In this document: piece after piece, positions 28,267-39,369 of the stretch
How positions within the stretch are numbered: position 1 is the first letter of the stretch
How the letters are laid out: each line of letters begins with the position of its first letter
Assembly (NCBI RefSeq): GCF_009763805.1
Contig: NZ_CP046804.1
Coordinates: 1,922,001 to 1,986,000, forward strand
Length of the DNA stretch: 64,000 nucleotides
From: Vibrio cidicii
GTDB lineage: Bacteria; Pseudomonadota; Gammaproteobacteria; Enterobacterales; Vibrionaceae
Direction: 5' to 3'
The notes under the pieces: generated by a model
What the model was told of the DNA's origin: nothing
Databases searched by the model: none
Seen by the model: the letters and a program-made list of their open reading frames with translations, nothing else
Made by a program: the position numbers and the translations under genes

Positions 28267-28890
28267 ATGTTATTGAGTGTTTTATATGTCATCGGCATCA
28301 CGGCAGAAGCGATGACAGGTGCTTTGAGCGCCGGACGCAGAAAAATGGATTGGTTTGGGGTGATGTTGGTTGCAAGTGCAACAGCAATTGGCGGGGGCAC
28401 AGTGCGGGACATTCTGCTCGGCCACTACCCACTCGGCTGGGTAAAGAACCCGGAATTTCTTGCCATTACTTGCGTGGCGGGGATCTTAACCACTGGGCTG
28501 GCAAAGTGGGTCATTAAACTCAAGGGGCTATTTATCCGCTTAGATGCGCTTGGGCTGATTGTTTTTAGCATCATCGGTACTAAAGTTGCCATAGGGATGG
28601 GCCTGCACCCCGGAATTTGTATGGTCTCGGCGTTAGTGACTGGCGTTTTTGGTGGCCTGCTGCGCGATTTGATCTGTCGTCAAACACCCTTGGTGCTGCA
28701 TGAAGAGCTCTATGCCTCTGTTGCTTTAATCGCCTCTGGCCTCTATCTGCTGTTACTGGAGTTCAACATCCCCGATGTCACCGCAACCATAATTACCTTG
28801 ATTACTGGCTATCTGCTGCGCATGGCGGCAGTGCGTTTTAAATGGCGTCTGCCTTCGTTTCACCTTGATGCCGAATCTTCCGTGCATTAG
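28267..28890 (+). CDS. TRIC-type (UPF0126/YicG) membrane channel
   Basis: The 207 residues form about seven hydrophobic segments and two copies of a glycine-rich repeat (TAIGGGTVRDILLGHYPLGW and GGLLRDLICRQTPLVLHEEL), the signature of the trimeric intracellular cation channel family (former UPF0126). The bacterial members conduct monovalent cations in vitro; the physiological role is unclear. The ATG at 28267 is the family start. It is divergent from epmC and is followed by an 11-bp terminator hairpin. Confidence 0.9.
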   Translation: MLLSVLYVIGITAEAMTGALSAGRRKMDWFGVMLVASATAIGGGTVRDILLGHYPLGWVKNPEFLAITCVAGILTTGLAKWVIKLKGLFIRLDALGLIVFSIIGTKVAIGMGLHPGICMVSALVTGVFGGLLRDLICRQTPLVLHEELYASVALIASGLYLLLLEFNIPDVTATIITLITGYLLRMAAVRFKWRLPSFHLDAESSVH

Positions 28891-28897
28891 TCGCAAA

Positions 28898-28925
28898 AGA
28901 AACCCACCTGCTGGTGGGTTTCTCT
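28898..28925. terminator. bidirectional terminator (TRIC gene / SDR gene)
   Basis: AGAAACCCACC (28898-28908) pairs with GGTGGGTTTCT (28913-28923) around TGCT. It contains paired GAAAC and GTTTC that are part of a perfect stem. Confidence 0.85.
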
Positions 28926-28930
28926 TTCGC

Positions 28931-29666
28931 TTAAAGATTCATTCCTGCATCAATCAACAACTTAGCATGCCGCATCCCGACGGAAACCGTCACCTAGTAG
29001 AAAACAGATCGACGGCACAATATCCTCCGGCACTAAAATGCGCCCAAGCGGAGTGGATGACATCCATTGATGTAATTCATTAATCTGCGCCTCGTCCATC
29101 CCCGATTTTCCTTGAATTTCTGTAGCAGTCACTCCAGGTTGAATCGAATTGATGCGAATATTGCTATCCGCCAGATCCAGACTCAATCCGGCAATCAGCC
29201 CTTCTAATGCAGATTTACTGGCCATGTAAAAGCTCGATTTGGCAAACGCTTTCTCCACCACCAAACTGGAAATCACCACCAAGCTTGATCCTTTTTTCAG
29301 CACAGGGAGCAGTGACTGAATGGTAAAGAAAGTCCCTTTAACATTGATATCAAAGGTGTAGTCAAACGCTTCTTCGGTCGACTCGCCTACCACATTTGGC
29401 TGGTACACTCCGGCGTTCAAGACCACGCCATCCAAATGCCAGTTTTCCTGTTGCAGCATGCTGCCCAGCGCCTGAAGATCAGACAGTTTTCCGCTGTCAG
29501 CCACCAGCCAGTGCAGATCGCCGGAGAGCGATTGCGCCACACTGGCCAGTTTCTCTTTGTTTCTTCCGGTAATAATCACACGGTCACCTTGCGCTAATAG
29601 CGTCTTAGTCGTTGCAAGACCGATCCCCGCACTACCGCCCGTGACCAAATACGTTTTTTGTTTCAT
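28931..29666 (-). CDS. short-chain dehydrogenase/reductase, split by a GTTTC frameshift
   Basis: Classical SDR: cofactor loop VTGGSAGIGLATTKTL, NAG motif VVLNAGVYQPN and the Tyr-Lys pair in SSFYMASKSALEG. The frame ends early as GDGFRRDAAC. Removing one T of GTTTC (A-run 28984-28986) gives LLGDGSVGMRHAKLLIDAG and MNL, a normal SDR end, with TAA at 28933-28931 and 244 residues. The ATG at 29666 gives MKQKTYLVTGG. It is divergent from a LysR gene and may be its target. Substrate unknown. Confidence 0.87.
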
Positions 29667-29761
29667 AACAACTCCTTGTGTAGACAAAGAGAAGAATATG
29701 CGTTTTTATAGATACCAATAAGGCATCAATAAATCACATCAGTGTTTCCAAAATAGAAATT

Positions 29762-30689
29762 ATGTCCATCAACCAACGTATATTGAGCTTACTCCCTTTG
29801 TTGCATCAAGTGATTGAGCAAGGCAGTTTTCAACAAGCCGCTAAGCAGCTCCATCTCCCTCGCTCCTCCGTTAGTAAAAAAATCATGCAACTGGAAGCGC
29901 TTTTGGGGCAACCCGTTTTGCATCGCACAACACGACAGCTAAGGCTCACTGAGCTAGGCGAGGAGCTGCTCAGTCTCAGTCACGGCTTACCGACTTTACT
30001 GACAGAGATAGATTCGCTGCTCGACAGTGCTCAAACGACACCATCGGGAAACGGTTAAAATCAGCAGTGCAACTTTGTTCGGCCAGCAAGCGCTGATACC
30101 TGAAATTAAAGCACTGCGCGCGTTATATCCCAACATCGCCATACAACTGAGTTTCGATGACAGCTTTACCGACCTCATCGCTCAAAATATTGATATTGCT
30201 ATTCGCGTCGGGCACCTGCCAGATTCTCAACAAGTGGCGAAAATCATTGGTCATAAACAGCGCTGTTTCGCTGCAAGTCCTCATTATTTGAGCCTTTGGG
30301 GACGGCCAACACACCCTAAACAACTGGCGCAGCATCAGTGCATTATTTTTAAAACGCCCAGCAGCACGCACGATCACTGGGCTTTTCAGGAAAAAGATCA
30401 AGATACGGTTACTTCGGCTAAGGTGTCATCTACTCTGACGACTGACGATGTGCGAAGTATGGTGGATTTAGCACGGCTAGATAACGGCATTATTTATGCC
30501 GATCTCACCTTATTGCAGCCTTGGTTACAAAATGGGGAATTAATTGAGGTGTTGAGTGACTATGTTCCGGCTAAGCAAGAACCCATTCAGCTATTATGCA
30601 TTGGGCGCTCTAGCCGCAGCCGAGCTGCGACCGTCATCTGGGAGGAGCTAGCGAAACGACTTCCTCCCAGACTGGCCGGTGAAAACTAA
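29762..30689 (+). CDS. LysR family transcriptional regulator, split by a GAAAC frameshift
   Basis: The winged helix-turn-helix ([34 protein letters not shown]) is followed, after a frame change, by the effector domain ([20 protein letters not shown] to [17 protein letters not shown]). Removing one A of GAAAC (30049-30051) reads [16 protein letters not shown], the usual LysR linker, with 308 residues in total. It is divergent from the SDR gene, the usual layout of a LysR regulator and its target. Its stop overlaps the aroC stop on the other strand. Confidence 0.87.
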
Positions 30690-31771
30690 ATCTTCGGTGT
30701 CGCCGTGGTCACACCGTGATTCTGACCGCGGTGACGCAGCAGATGATCCATCACCACTATCGCCAGCATGGCTTCGGCGATTGGCACGGCGCGTATTCCC
30801 ACACAAGGATCGTGGCGACCTTTAGTGATCAACTGGGTCGGCTCGCCCTGCACGTTGATGGTATCGCCCGGCACGGTAATGCTTGAGGTTGGTTTGAGTG
30901 CAATATTGGCCACAATCGCTTGCCCAGTCGAAATGCCGCCAAGAATGCCGCCCGCATGGTTGCTGCCAAAGCCTTGTGGCGACAACGTATCGCGATGTTG
31001 GCTACCTTTTTGGCTCACCACGGCAAAACCATCGCCAATCTCAACCCCCTTCACCGCGTTAATGCTCATCAACGCGTGGGCAATATCGGCATCGAGGCGA
31101 TCAAACACTGGTTCGCCTAAACCGACAGGGACATTGGTTGCTACCACTTGGATCTTGGCACCAATCGAGTCGCCCTCTTTTTTCAAGTCGCGGATCAGTT
31201 GGTCATAAGCTTCTACTTTGTCGACATCAGGACAGAAAAAGGGGTTGTTTTCGATTTCGTTCCAATCCACTTTCTCGATCTCGATATCACCCATTTGCGA
31301 CAGATAAGCACGAATCTCTACGCCAAACTCCTGTTTAAGGTACTTTTTGGCAATGGCGCCTGCCGCAACTCGCATTGCAGTTTCACGCGCAGACGAACGG
31401 CCGCCACCGCGATAATCACGAATGCCGTATTTCTGATGGTAGGTATAATCCGCATGCCCGGGACGAAACTTGTCCTGGATGTCTGAGTAATCTTTCGAAC
31501 GCTGATCGGTGTTCTCAATCAGAAGACCAATGGAAGTGCCCGTCGTTTTGCCTTCAAACACACCAGAGAGAATTTTCACTTCGTCCGGTTCACGTCGTTG
31601 GGTGGTATAGCGTGATGTGCCAGGACGGCGACGATCCAAATCGATTTGGATATCTGCTTCGCTAATTTCTAATCCTGGGGGACATCCGTCAACGATACAT
31701 CCCAGTGCGATACCGTGACTTTCTCCGAACGTGGTCACTCGGAAATGTTGTCCGATACTGTTTCCTGCCAT
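30686..31771 (-). CDS. aroC: chorismate synthase
   Basis: AroC makes chorismate from EPSP with reduced FMN. The signatures [18 protein letters not shown] near the start, [19 protein letters not shown], and the C-terminal [17 protein letters not shown] are intact; 361 residues is normal. The aroC-prmB pairing is as in E. coli. No terminator separates it from the convergent LysR gene: the stops overlap. Confidence 0.97.
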   Translation of the reverse strand: MAGNSIGQHFRVTTFGESHGIALGCIVDGCPPGLEISEADIQIDLDRRRPGTSRYTTQRREPDEVKILSGVFEGKTTGTSIGLLIENTDQRSKDYSDIQDKFRPGHADYTYHQKYGIRDYRGGGRSSARETAMRVAAGAIAKKYLKQEFGVEIRAYLSQMGDIEIEKVDWNEIENNPFFCPDVDKVEAYDQLIRDLKKEGDSIGAKIQVVATNVPVGLGEPVFDRLDADIAHALMSINAVKGVEIGDGFAVVSQKGSQHRDTLSPQGFGSNHAGGILGGISTGQAIVANIALKPTSSITVPGDTINVQGEPTQLITKGRHDPCVGIRAVPIAEAMLAIVVMDHLLRHRGQNHGVTTATPKI

Positions 31772-31902
31772 TACTTCCTCAAATTTTGCTAGCGCTGTAA
31801 ACCAGGCTATACATTACAATTCTTCGTGAATTCATAGTGGCGCTATTGCGATTTGAAGTAAACCCCTAAAAGAGATCAATTTTGCCATTTTGTCGCAATA
31901 AA

Positions 31903-31926
31903 AACGCCAGCTTTAAAAGCTGGCGC
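31903..31926 (-). terminator. prmB terminator
   Basis: On the reverse strand GCCAGCTTT and AAAGCTGGC form a stem followed by GTTTTTA. It lies about 27 bp behind the prmB stop. Confidence 0.75.
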
Positions 31927-31952
31927 AAACAGTCTGATGGCATGATGTGGGA

Positions 31953-32885
31953 TCAGTCTTTGTACAGACGGAAATCTTCCGCGTGCTCAACCAACTGATC
32001 ACGGGTCAGCATAAAGACACCGTGGCCGCCATTTTCAAATTCAATCCACGTAAATGGAATGTGTTGGTACTGCTCCATCATGTGCACCATGGAGTTGCCC
32101 ACTTCACAAATCAGAATACCTTGCTCGGTGAGATAATCTGGCGCATTGGCTAAAATACGGCGTACCAGTTTCAGGCCGTCCGTTCCTGCCGCCAATCCCA
32201 GTTCCGGTTCGTGGGTAAATTCACGCGGTAGGCTGTTCATGTCTTCTTGATCAACATACGGTGGGTTGGTCACGATTAGGTCGTATTTCTCTTTTGGCAG
32301 ATCACGGAACAGATCCGAACGGATTGGGAACACTTGCTGCTCCATGCCGTGGTCTTGGATGTTCTGCTCGGCAACCGCAAGTGCGTCAACGGAGATATCA
32401 ATAGCATCCACTTCGGCATCTGGGAAGGCGTGGGCGCAAGCAATCGCAATACAGCCGCTGCCCGTGCAAAGGTCCATAATGCGCGTAGGTTCTTCAATCA
32501 ACCAAGGCTGGAACTGCGCTTGGATAAGCTCGCCGATTGGCGAACGAGGCACCAGAACGCGCTCATCAACAAAAAACTCTAGGCCACAGAACCACGCTTT
32601 GTTGGTGAGATAAGCCGTCGGTGTGCGTTCGTTAATGCGTTTGATAACGCGCTCAACAATACGCAGGCGCTCACTGCTGGTTAGGCGAGAGTTAAGCACA
32701 TGCGGAGGCACATCAATCGGTAAATAAAGGGTTGGTAGAATCAGCTGAACGGCTTCATCCCACGCATTATCTGTGCCGTGGCCATAAAACAGGTTGGCTG
32801 CATTGAAGCGGCTGACTGTCCAACGAATCATATCTTGAAGGGTATGAAGCTCAGAAACCGCTTCTTCTACAAAAATCTTATCCAA
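31953..32885 (-). CDS. prmB: 50S ribosomal protein L3 N5-glutamine methyltransferase
   Basis: PrmB methylates a Gln of ribosomal protein L3. The SAM fold starts at [19 protein letters not shown], and the Gln-methylating motif NPPY is in [19 protein letters not shown]. The N-terminal [18 protein letters not shown] is typical. The 310 residues match the family. It is divergent from smrB with about 60 bp between starts, as in E. coli. Confidence 0.96.
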   Translation of the reverse strand: MDKIFVEEAVSELHTLQDMIRWTVSRFNAANLFYGHGTDNAWDEAVQLILPTLYLPIDVPPHVLNSRLTSSERLRIVERVIKRINERTPTAYLTNKAWFCGLEFFVDERVLVPRSPIGELIQAQFQPWLIEEPTRIMDLCTGSGCIAIACAHAFPDAEVDAIDISVDALAVAEQNIQDHGMEQQVFPIRSDLFRDLPKEKYDLIVTNPPYVDQEDMNSLPREFTHEPELGLAAGTDGLKLVRRILANAPDYLTEQGILICEVGNSMVHMMEQYQHIPFTWIEFENGGHGVFMLTRDQLVEHAEDFRLYKD

Positions 32886-32944
32886 AATTGCCTCCGAAAA
32901 GCGCTACAATACTGCCAATGATGTACGAATTCAGTGTTAACCCC

Positions 32945-33475
32945 ATGAGTAACAAAGACAACGACCTTGATGACGATCTCTCGATATTCCGGGAAGCAGT
33001 ACAGGGCGTAAAAAAGTTGCGTCAGGATACCATAATCCAGCAACCAAACAGAAACACTAAACAAAAAGAAATCAAGCGGGTGAGCCGGGAAGCCAGCGAC
33101 GCAGAGTTCTATTTTTCTGACGAGTTTGTCCCGCTTCTCAGTGAAGAAGGCCCAACGCGTTATGCTCGCGATGGCATCTCTACTTACGAGGTAAAACGGT
33201 TAAGGCGCGGCGTATACGTCCCCGATGTCTTTTTGGATATGCATGGCATGACCCAACAAGAAGCCAAACGCGAACTGGGGGCGATGATCGCCTATTGTGT
33301 GAAAAACGAAGTGCACTGTGCGTGTGTGCAACACGGCATTGGTAAACACATCCTTAAACAGAAAACCCCTCTTTGGCTTGCGCAGCATCCAGATGTGCTG
33401 GCATTTCACCAAGCGCCCTTGGAATTTGGCGGAGATGGCGCATTGCTGGTACTGCTCTCCATTCCTGAAAAATAA
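32945..33475 (+). CDS. smrB: SmrB ribosome-rescue endonuclease
   Basis: A Smr-domain protein. SmrB of E. coli cuts mRNA between collided ribosomes. The Smr signature begins FLDMHGMTQQEAKRELGAM and includes the HGIGK motif (CACVQHGIGKHILK), followed by QHPDVLAFHQAP. I start at ATG 32945 (MSNKDNDLDDDLSIFREAV), giving 176 residues; the open frame back to 32888 runs into the prmB promoter. Confidence 0.93.
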   Translation: MSNKDNDLDDDLSIFREAVQGVKKLRQDTIIQQPNRNTKQKEIKRVSREASDAEFYFSDEFVPLLSEEGPTRYARDGISTYEVKRLRRGVYVPDVFLDMHGMTQQEAKRELGAMIAYCVKNEVHCACVQHGIGKHILKQKTPLWLAQHPDVLAFHQAPLEFGGDGALLVLLSIPEK

Positions 33476-33495
33476 TCACCAATCAGTGCAGCACT

Positions 33496-33519
33496 TACAG
33501 CAGGCTTTCGCCTGCTGAT
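33496..33519. other. hairpin between convergent smrB and sixA
   Basis: CAGCAGGC (33498-33505) pairs with GCCTGCTG (33510-33517) with a TTTC/GAAA tetraloop. Neither strand has a U-tract, so it is either a weak terminator or a mRNA 3'-end stabiliser. Confidence 0.5.
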
Positions 33520-33523
33520 GAAT

Positions 33524-33988
33524 TTACGCTTTGAGGTTAAAACAGATTTCGCCACGAAAAGTTTGCGGGTCGAAATCGATACACACCATGCCAGAGGTCG
33601 GGAACATGGGCGCTGGCATATCTTTAACAAACTCGGCGGTCAAATACCCCACCAAAGGCAGATGCGAAACCAGCAGAACATGTTGTGGTTTTTCCACTTC
33701 AATCAACGCACACAAGTAATCAAACACCTGATCAGCGTGACCGTATGGCGTGATGTCCTCGCAGGTTTGTACAGTTTTGGCGTCAAAATGGTGACTAATC
33801 GCTTGCCAAGTTTGCTGAGCACGTAAGTAAGGACTAACCAACACTTTGTCGAAGTGATTGAAACCTTGCTCAGCGCATGCCATAGCCACCACATCCGACT
33901 CCAAACGCCCACGACTGGTTAATGCACGCTGCGCATCACTTTCCGCGAAATGTTCCGCTTCACCATGACGCATAATAAATACTTTCAT
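33524..33988 (-). CDS. sixA: phosphohistidine phosphatase SixA
   Basis: A short histidine phosphatase with the RHG motif at the start (FIMRHGEAEHFAESDAQRAL) and the second catalytic His in VLLVSHLPLVGYLTAEF. SixA of E. coli acts on phosphohistidine in the PtsN/ArcB systems. 154 residues is normal. In E. coli it is also near smrB. The 367 bp upstream are intergenic. Confidence 0.93.
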   Translation of the reverse strand: MKVFIMRHGEAEHFAESDAQRALTSRGRLESDVVAMACAEQGFNHFDKVLVSPYLRAQQTWQAISHHFDAKTVQTCEDITPYGHADQVFDYLCALIEVEKPQHVLLVSHLPLVGYLTAEFVKDMPAPMFPTSGMVCIDFDPQTFRGEICFNLKA

Positions 33989-34355
33989 GTAATATCCTTG
34001 GACTGAATACAGGATAAGAGTTATCGCCCAGTAACCTTGATGACAAGGCCCGTATTAGGCTCATCACTCAATAAGGAAACTCGGCAAGAATACTGCATTT
34101 TTCGATCCGCTTTTTAATATTGCTTAATCAACTTTTTCGTCGCAACGGCGAATTCTTAACTCGGTAGACTCGATAATCAGCCTATTAATTATATCAATTA
34201 GCTTGCCAAAGACTCCGACTTTCTTAACAATCTATTAAAAACATTAATGCAAAGCGTTATCGGCATCGATATTTAGCATCCAAAATGTCATGCAGAATTT
34301 GCACCCACTTGTTTGAGGTTCATACTTACCATAATGACCATTTCGGAGACGCACC
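33989..34355. other. intergenic region between sixA and the M16 peptidase
   Basis: This 367-bp A+T-rich stretch separates two divergent genes and should hold both promoters. I see no coding frame, RNA gene or repeat. A GGAG at 34345-34348 is the ribosome-binding site of the downstream GTG. Confidence 0.5.
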
Positions 34356-37133
34356 GTGCATCTAAGCCCAAATGATACTCATCACTACCGCTACTTGACT
34401 CTCGAAAATCAGTTGCGAGTTTTGCTGATCCACTCCGAAGATGCCCAAAAATCGGCGGCTGCGCTGGCGGTCAATGTGGGCCATTTTGATGATCCACTGG
34501 AACGCGAGGGCCTTGCGCACTACTTGGAACATATGCTGTTTCTTGGTACCCAAAAGTATCCCAAGGTCGGGGAATTTCAGAATTATATCACTCAACATGG
34601 TGGGAGCAATAACGCCTGGACGGGCACAGAACACACCTGCTTTTTCTTTGATGTCAGCCCGTCTGCTTTCGAAAAATCGCTCGATCGTTTCAGCCAATTT
34701 TTTATCGCGCCGCTGTTTAATGAGGAGTCTTTGGACAAAGAGCGCCAAGCGGTTGAATCTGAGTATCGCCTGAAACTCAACGACGATTCGCGCCGCCTCT
34801 ACCAAGTCAGCAAAGAGGTGGTCAACCCGCGACATCCGTTCGCCAAGTTTTCGGTTGGCAATCTGCAAACACTGGGCGATCGCGATGGCGTCTCAATCCG
34901 CCAAGAGATTGTGGATTTCTATCAGTCCACCTATTCGGCCGACCTAATGACATTGACGCTCTACGGTCCTCAAAGCTTGGATGAGCAACAAGCTTGGGTG
35001 GAAGAGATGTTCTGTGCAATTGTTAATCGACATCTGCACGGAAAATCGATTGATCAACCCATCAGCGACGAAAACAGCACTGCGATTACCGTGCGGGTCG
35101 AACCCATCAAAGAGATCCGTAAACTGGTGCTCACCTTTCCTCTGCCCGGCATGGATCAGTACTACTCCATTAAACCGCTTTCCTACTTCGCGCACTTATT
35201 GGGCTACGAGGGTGAAGGCAGCCTAATGCTGCAACTGAAAAACAGAAACTGGATCACGTCGCTGTCAGCGGGCGGCGGTGCCAGTGGCAGCAACTATCGC
35301 GATTTCACCATCAGTTGCACGCTGACTAAAGAAGGAATGCAGCACTACGAAGATATCGTACAAGCTGTTTTCCAATATATTTCAATGATTAAACTCGAAG
35401 GCTTACAAGAGTGGCGCTATAAAGAGAAGCAAGCGGTGTTAGAATCGGCCTTCCGCTTTCAAGAACCCTCTCGCCCGCTGGATATGGTCAGCCATCTGGT
35501 GATCAACATGCAGCATTATCTGCCGCAGGATACCATTTATGGCGACTATAAAATGGCCGGTTACGATGAGGCGTTGCAACGCTCTTTATTGCAATATTTC
35601 ACCGTCGATAACCTGCGTATTACTCTGATTAGCAAAGGCTTTGAGGCGCAGAAGTATGCGTCTTGGTACCACACGCCTTACTCGGTTACTCCCTTTAGTG
35701 GTGAGCAAAAACAGCAATTTACCGAGATTGAACCGGGATGGGGCTTCGCCCTACCTGAGCCCAATCCGTTCATCTGTTACAATTTAGATCCTCGCCCGTT
35801 AGAGGCAAATGGAACGCTGCCGGAACTGATCGAAGATTTAGACGGCTTTCGTCTATGGCATTTGCAAGACAGCGAATTTCTTGTGCCAAAAGGTGTGGTG
35901 TATGTGGCTATTGACAGCCCTCATTCTGTTTCGTCTGCACGCAATATCGTCAAAACACGTTTATGCGTTGAAATGTTTCTCGATTCTCTTGCACAAGAGA
36001 CCTACCAAGCGGAAATCGCGGGAATGGGCTACAACATGTATGCCCACCAAGGTGGCGTTACGCTTACTCTGTCCGGTTTCTCCGAAAAACTGCCACAACT
36101 GCTGGAGATGATCCTAATTCGCTTTGCAGAACGCAATTTTAACCCAATGCGTTTTAGCAATATCAAAAAACAGTTGCTACGTAGCTGGCGTAATTCTGCC
36201 CAAGATAGGCCCATTTCGCAGTTGTTTAATGCGATGACTGGCATCTTGCAGCCCAACAATCCACCTTATGCCGCACTGGTTGAAGCGTTGGAGGAGATCG
36301 AGGTCGATGAACTGGCGAGTTTTGTCGATGCAATTCTCGCAGAGCTCTATGTTGAGATGTTTGTTTATGGGGATTGGCAACGCCAGCAGGCTCATGATAT
36401 GGCCACGACATTGAAAAATGCGCTGCGCGTTAAAGAACAGCGATACGAAGAGTCCTTGCGTCCTTTGGTGATGCTGGGATCAAACGGCAGTTTCCAGCGT
36501 GAAGTGCCCTGCAATCAGCAAGATTCTGCGGTGGTTATCTACCATCAGTGCGAAGACACTTCACCACGCAGCATTGCACTCTATTCACTGGCCAACCATT
36601 TGATGTCAGCGGCGTTCTTCCACGAAATTCGCACCAAACAGCAGCTCGGTTACATGGTCGGCACAGGGAATATGCCGCTGAATAAACATCCCGGAATTGT
36701 GCTCTACGTCCAGTCACCAAACGCTGCGCCAGCCGAGTTGGTACGTTCAATTGATGAGTTTCTCAACGCATTTTATATGGTGCTGCTTGAGCTGAACGAG
36801 TACCAATGGCACAGCAGCAAGCGGGGGCTTTGGAATCAAATTTCGACACCAGACAACACCTTGCGCAACCGTGCACAACGCTTTTGGGTCGCGATAGGCA
36901 ACAAAGACACCGACTTTAATCAAAGGGAGAAGGTGTTGGAAGAGCTGAAAGTACTGACTCGCGCCGACATGATCCGCTTTGTAGTCAATGAATTAAAACC
37001 ACGTACAGCCAATCGTTTAGTGATGCACACGCAAGGGATAGCTCATGCCGACGAGCCGAAAATCCACTTGGGCCAAGAGATAGGTTCGATTGAAGAGTTT
37101 CAGCTTCGGCCAAAAGACTGTGGGCTTGGCTAG
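34356..37133 (+). CDS. ptrA: M16 family zinc peptidase (pitrilysin/insulinase-like)
   Basis: The inverted zinc motif HxxEH is in LAHYLEHMLFLGTQKYP (residues 55-59), and the distal Glu is in KERQAVESEYRLKLNDD. The 925 residues contain the four M16 subdomains of the one-chain pitrilysin group, including FHEIRTKQQLGYMVGTG near the C-terminus. No signal peptide is seen, whereas E. coli Ptr is periplasmic, so a cytosolic location is likely. The start is GTG 34356, seven bases behind GGAG. No frame break. Confidence 0.92.
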   Translation: MHLSPNDTHHYRYLTLENQLRVLLIHSEDAQKSAAALAVNVGHFDDPLEREGLAHYLEHMLFLGTQKYPKVGEFQNYITQHGGSNNAWTGTEHTCFFFDVSPSAFEKSLDRFSQFFIAPLFNEESLDKERQAVESEYRLKLNDDSRRLYQVSKEVVNPRHPFAKFSVGNLQTLGDRDGVSIRQEIVDFYQSTYSADLMTLTLYGPQSLDEQQAWVEEMFCAIVNRHLHGKSIDQPISDENSTAITVRVEPIKEIRKLVLTFPLPGMDQYYSIKPLSYFAHLLGYEGEGSLMLQLKNRNWITSLSAGGGASGSNYRDFTISCTLTKEGMQHYEDIVQAVFQYISMIKLEGLQEWRYKEKQAVLESAFRFQEPSRPLDMVSHLVINMQHYLPQDTIYGDYKMAGYDEALQRSLLQYFTVDNLRITLISKGFEAQKYASWYHTPYSVTPFSGEQKQQFTEIEPGWGFALPEPNPFICYNLDPRPLEANGTLPELIEDLDGFRLWHLQDSEFLVPKGVVYVAIDSPHSVSSARNIVKTRLCVEMFLDSLAQETYQAEIAGMGYNMYAHQGGVTLTLSGFSEKLPQLLEMILIRFAERNFNPMRFSNIKKQLLRSWRNSAQDRPISQLFNAMTGILQPNNPPYAALVEALEEIEVDELASFVDAILAELYVEMFVYGDWQRQQAHDMATTLKNALRVKEQRYEESLRPLVMLGSNGSFQREVPCNQQDSAVVIYHQCEDTSPRSIALYSLANHLMSAAFFHEIRTKQQLGYMVGTGNMPLNKHPGIVLYVQSPNAAPAELVRSIDEFLNAFYMVLLELNEYQWHSSKRGLWNQISTPDNTLRNRAQRFWVAIGNKDTDFNQREKVLEELKVLTRADMIRFVVNELKPRTANRLVMHTQGIAHADEPKIHLGQEIGSIEEFQLRPKDCGLG

Positions 37134-37200
37134 GGTCAACAGACCCTAGTGAGAGCGTCTACCGCCTAAACTGCCTAGAGGTAAAATCACTGATTAAATG

Positions 37201-37233
37201 AAGAAGGCTGACCTCGGTCAGCCTTCTTTTTTA
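37201..37233. terminator. bidirectional terminator (peptidase / fadJ)
   Basis: AAGAAGGCTGACC (37201-37213) is an exact inverted match to GGTCAGCCTTCTT (37216-37228), followed by TTTT. Confidence 0.92.
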
Positions 37234-37251
37234 GTCTTAAATACGCCCGAT

Positions 37252-39369
37252 TTAGTTGTCGTAAAAACGACGCCCTTCCCCCGCACGCGTCAACAAGCCG
37301 TCGCAAGGCGCGAAACGGTCACCATATTTTTCCGCAAACTGATTCATCTTCTCAACCAGCTCTTTCAGACCAAACTGATCCATATAGCGGAAAGGACCAC
37401 CAAGGAATGGAGGGAAACCGATACCAAAAATCGCACCGATATCACCGTCGCGTGGTGAACGAATAATGCCATCATCAAGACAGCGCACCGCTTCATTGAG
37501 CATTGGTAACACGCAGCGCAATGCAATGTCATTCTCACTCAATTTCGGTTCTGGCTTGAGTTTCAGCAGTTTGTAAACCGACTTATCAACTTCTTTCTTC
37601 TTCCCTTTGTAAGTGTAGAAGCCTTTGCCACTCTTACGCCCTTTACGACCATCATTGAGCAGCGTATCAAAGACATCTGGGCCACGGAAACGCTCACCGA
37701 GCTCATTGACCAAAATTGGTATGATCTTCGCGCCGATATCCACGCCCACTTCATCCAACAAAGTAATCGGACCCACAGGGAAACCAAAATCGAGCAGCGC
37801 GCTATCGACGGTATCAATCGGTTCATTGGCCAGTAGAATGTGTGCCGCCTCATTCATGTAAGGCGCCAAAATCCGGTTGACATAGAAACCCGCTTTGTCT
37901 TTTACCACAATGGGGGTTTTGCCTTGCTTTTTCGCTAAAGCAACCACAGTAGCAATCGTCTCTTGTGACGTGGTTTCGTGCGGGATCACTTCCACCAGCG
38001 GCATTTTTTCTACCGGGCTGAAATAGTGCAAGCCGACGATGTTTTCTGGGCGCGCTGCTTTTTCGGCAATTCTGTGGATTGGCAGAGAAGAGGTATTGGT
38101 TGCAAAAATCGTTTCCGCTTTCGCATTCGCTTCAATGTCCGCCACCATTTGTTGCTTCAGAGCCAGATCTTCAAAAACGGCTTCGATCACGACATCAAGA
38201 TGATTGAAACTAGTGAAATCAGTGCCGCCACTAAGTTGCAGCATTTTCGCTTGCAACTGAGCTTTGGAGAGAATGCGACGTTTGCGCTGTTTGTCGAACA
38301 ACTTGTAGTTGTACTTCAGTGCATTCAGCACACCGTCGTTGCTGACATCTTTGATTCGCACTGGCACTTTCGCTTTCGCCACGCTGACATGGCTAATGCC
38401 AGCCCCCATCAAACCGCCGCCAAGCACGCCGACCATGGAGACTTTGCCAGGTTTCGCATCGCTACCATGCTCTTTTTTCATTTCCGTCGTCGCGAAGAAA
38501 ATAGAACGCAGTGCTTTTGACTCCGGGCTCATCACCAGCTCGCCAAAGCGTTTCGCTTCAAGTTCCAACCCTTGCTTCATGCCTTTCTCTAGACCGTGTT
38601 GGATCACGTCCAAAATAGCGACCGTTGCCGGGTAGTTGCCGCGTGTTTTTTCGTTGGTCTTTTTCGCTGCTTGTTCAAAAACAAACTTACGGCCAAGACT
38701 GCTACCAGAGAGAATCTTCTCTTTGGTGGTCACTTTCTGCTTCGTGCTGCGCTTGCCTTTGTCGATGAACTGTTTCGCCACATTAAGTAAAATGGTAGCT
38801 GGTACACACGCATCAACAACGCCTAACTTTTTCGCTTTTTGCGCGCGCAACTGCTTGCCTGTCAGAATCAGATCGAGTGAAGGCAAAAGGCCAATCAGGC
38901 GTGGCAAACGCTGCGTACCACCAGAGCCCGGCAACAAACCAAGCTGAACTTCAGGCAAACCAAGGCGAGTGGCATCAGCGTCGGTACAAACGCGATAATC
39001 ACAAGCCAGCGCTAACTCGAGTCCACCGCCCAAGCATGGGCCATGAATCGCGGCCACCACAGGATAAGGAAGATCGGATAGCTGCTGGAACAAAGTTTGC
39101 CCTTGACTGGCTAAAGACTCAGCCTCCGCTGCACTTTTACACGCTTCCAACATACGAACATCGGCACCAGCAACAAAGTTATCTGGCTTGAGCGAATGAA
39201 CAATCAGCCCTTTCACCCCACTGCTATCTTTGAGCTGAGCGAAGATTTCCGTCATCTCATCGGCAAACGCCGCTTGCAGGGTGTTCATTTTTTCATTAGG
39301 AACATCAATCGCTAACCACGCGATGTTCTGTTCATCAATCTTTAGACTAAACGCTTTTTGCTCGCTCAT
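37252..39369 (-). CDS. fadJ: fatty acid oxidation complex alpha subunit FadJ
   Basis: FadJ carries enoyl-CoA hydratase and 3-hydroxyacyl-CoA dehydrogenase activities. The N-terminal crotonase domain has the oxyanion loops ([33 protein letters not shown]), and the dehydrogenase begins at [17 protein letters not shown] (about residue 312) with [17 protein letters not shown]. The 705 residues match FadJ. Its ATG overlaps the fadI TAA by one base (TAATG), so the two are translationally coupled. Confidence 0.96.
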   Translation of the reverse strand: MSEQKAFSLKIDEQNIAWLAIDVPNEKMNTLQAAFADEMTEIFAQLKDSSGVKGLIVHSLKPDNFVAGADVRMLEACKSAAEAESLASQGQTLFQQLSDLPYPVVAAIHGPCLGGGLELALACDYRVCTDADATRLGLPEVQLGLLPGSGGTQRLPRLIGLLPSLDLILTGKQLRAQKAKKLGVVDACVPATILLNVAKQFIDKGKRSTKQKVTTKEKILSGSSLGRKFVFEQAAKKTNEKTRGNYPATVAILDVIQHGLEKGMKQGLELEAKRFGELVMSPESKALRSIFFATTEMKKEHGSDAKPGKVSMVGVLGGGLMGAGISHVSVAKAKVPVRIKDVSNDGVLNALKYNYKLFDKQRKRRILSKAQLQAKMLQLSGGTDFTSFNHLDVVIEAVFEDLALKQQMVADIEANAKAETIFATNTSSLPIHRIAEKAARPENIVGLHYFSPVEKMPLVEVIPHETTSQETIATVVALAKKQGKTPIVVKDKAGFYVNRILAPYMNEAAHILLANEPIDTVDSALLDFGFPVGPITLLDEVGVDIGAKIIPILVNELGERFRGPDVFDTLLNDGRKGRKSGKGFYTYKGKKKEVDKSVYKLLKLKPEPKLSENDIALRCVLPMLNEAVRCLDDGIIRSPRDGDIGAIFGIGFPPFLGGPFRYMDQFGLKELVEKMNQFAEKYGDRFAPCDGLLTRAGEGRRFYDN

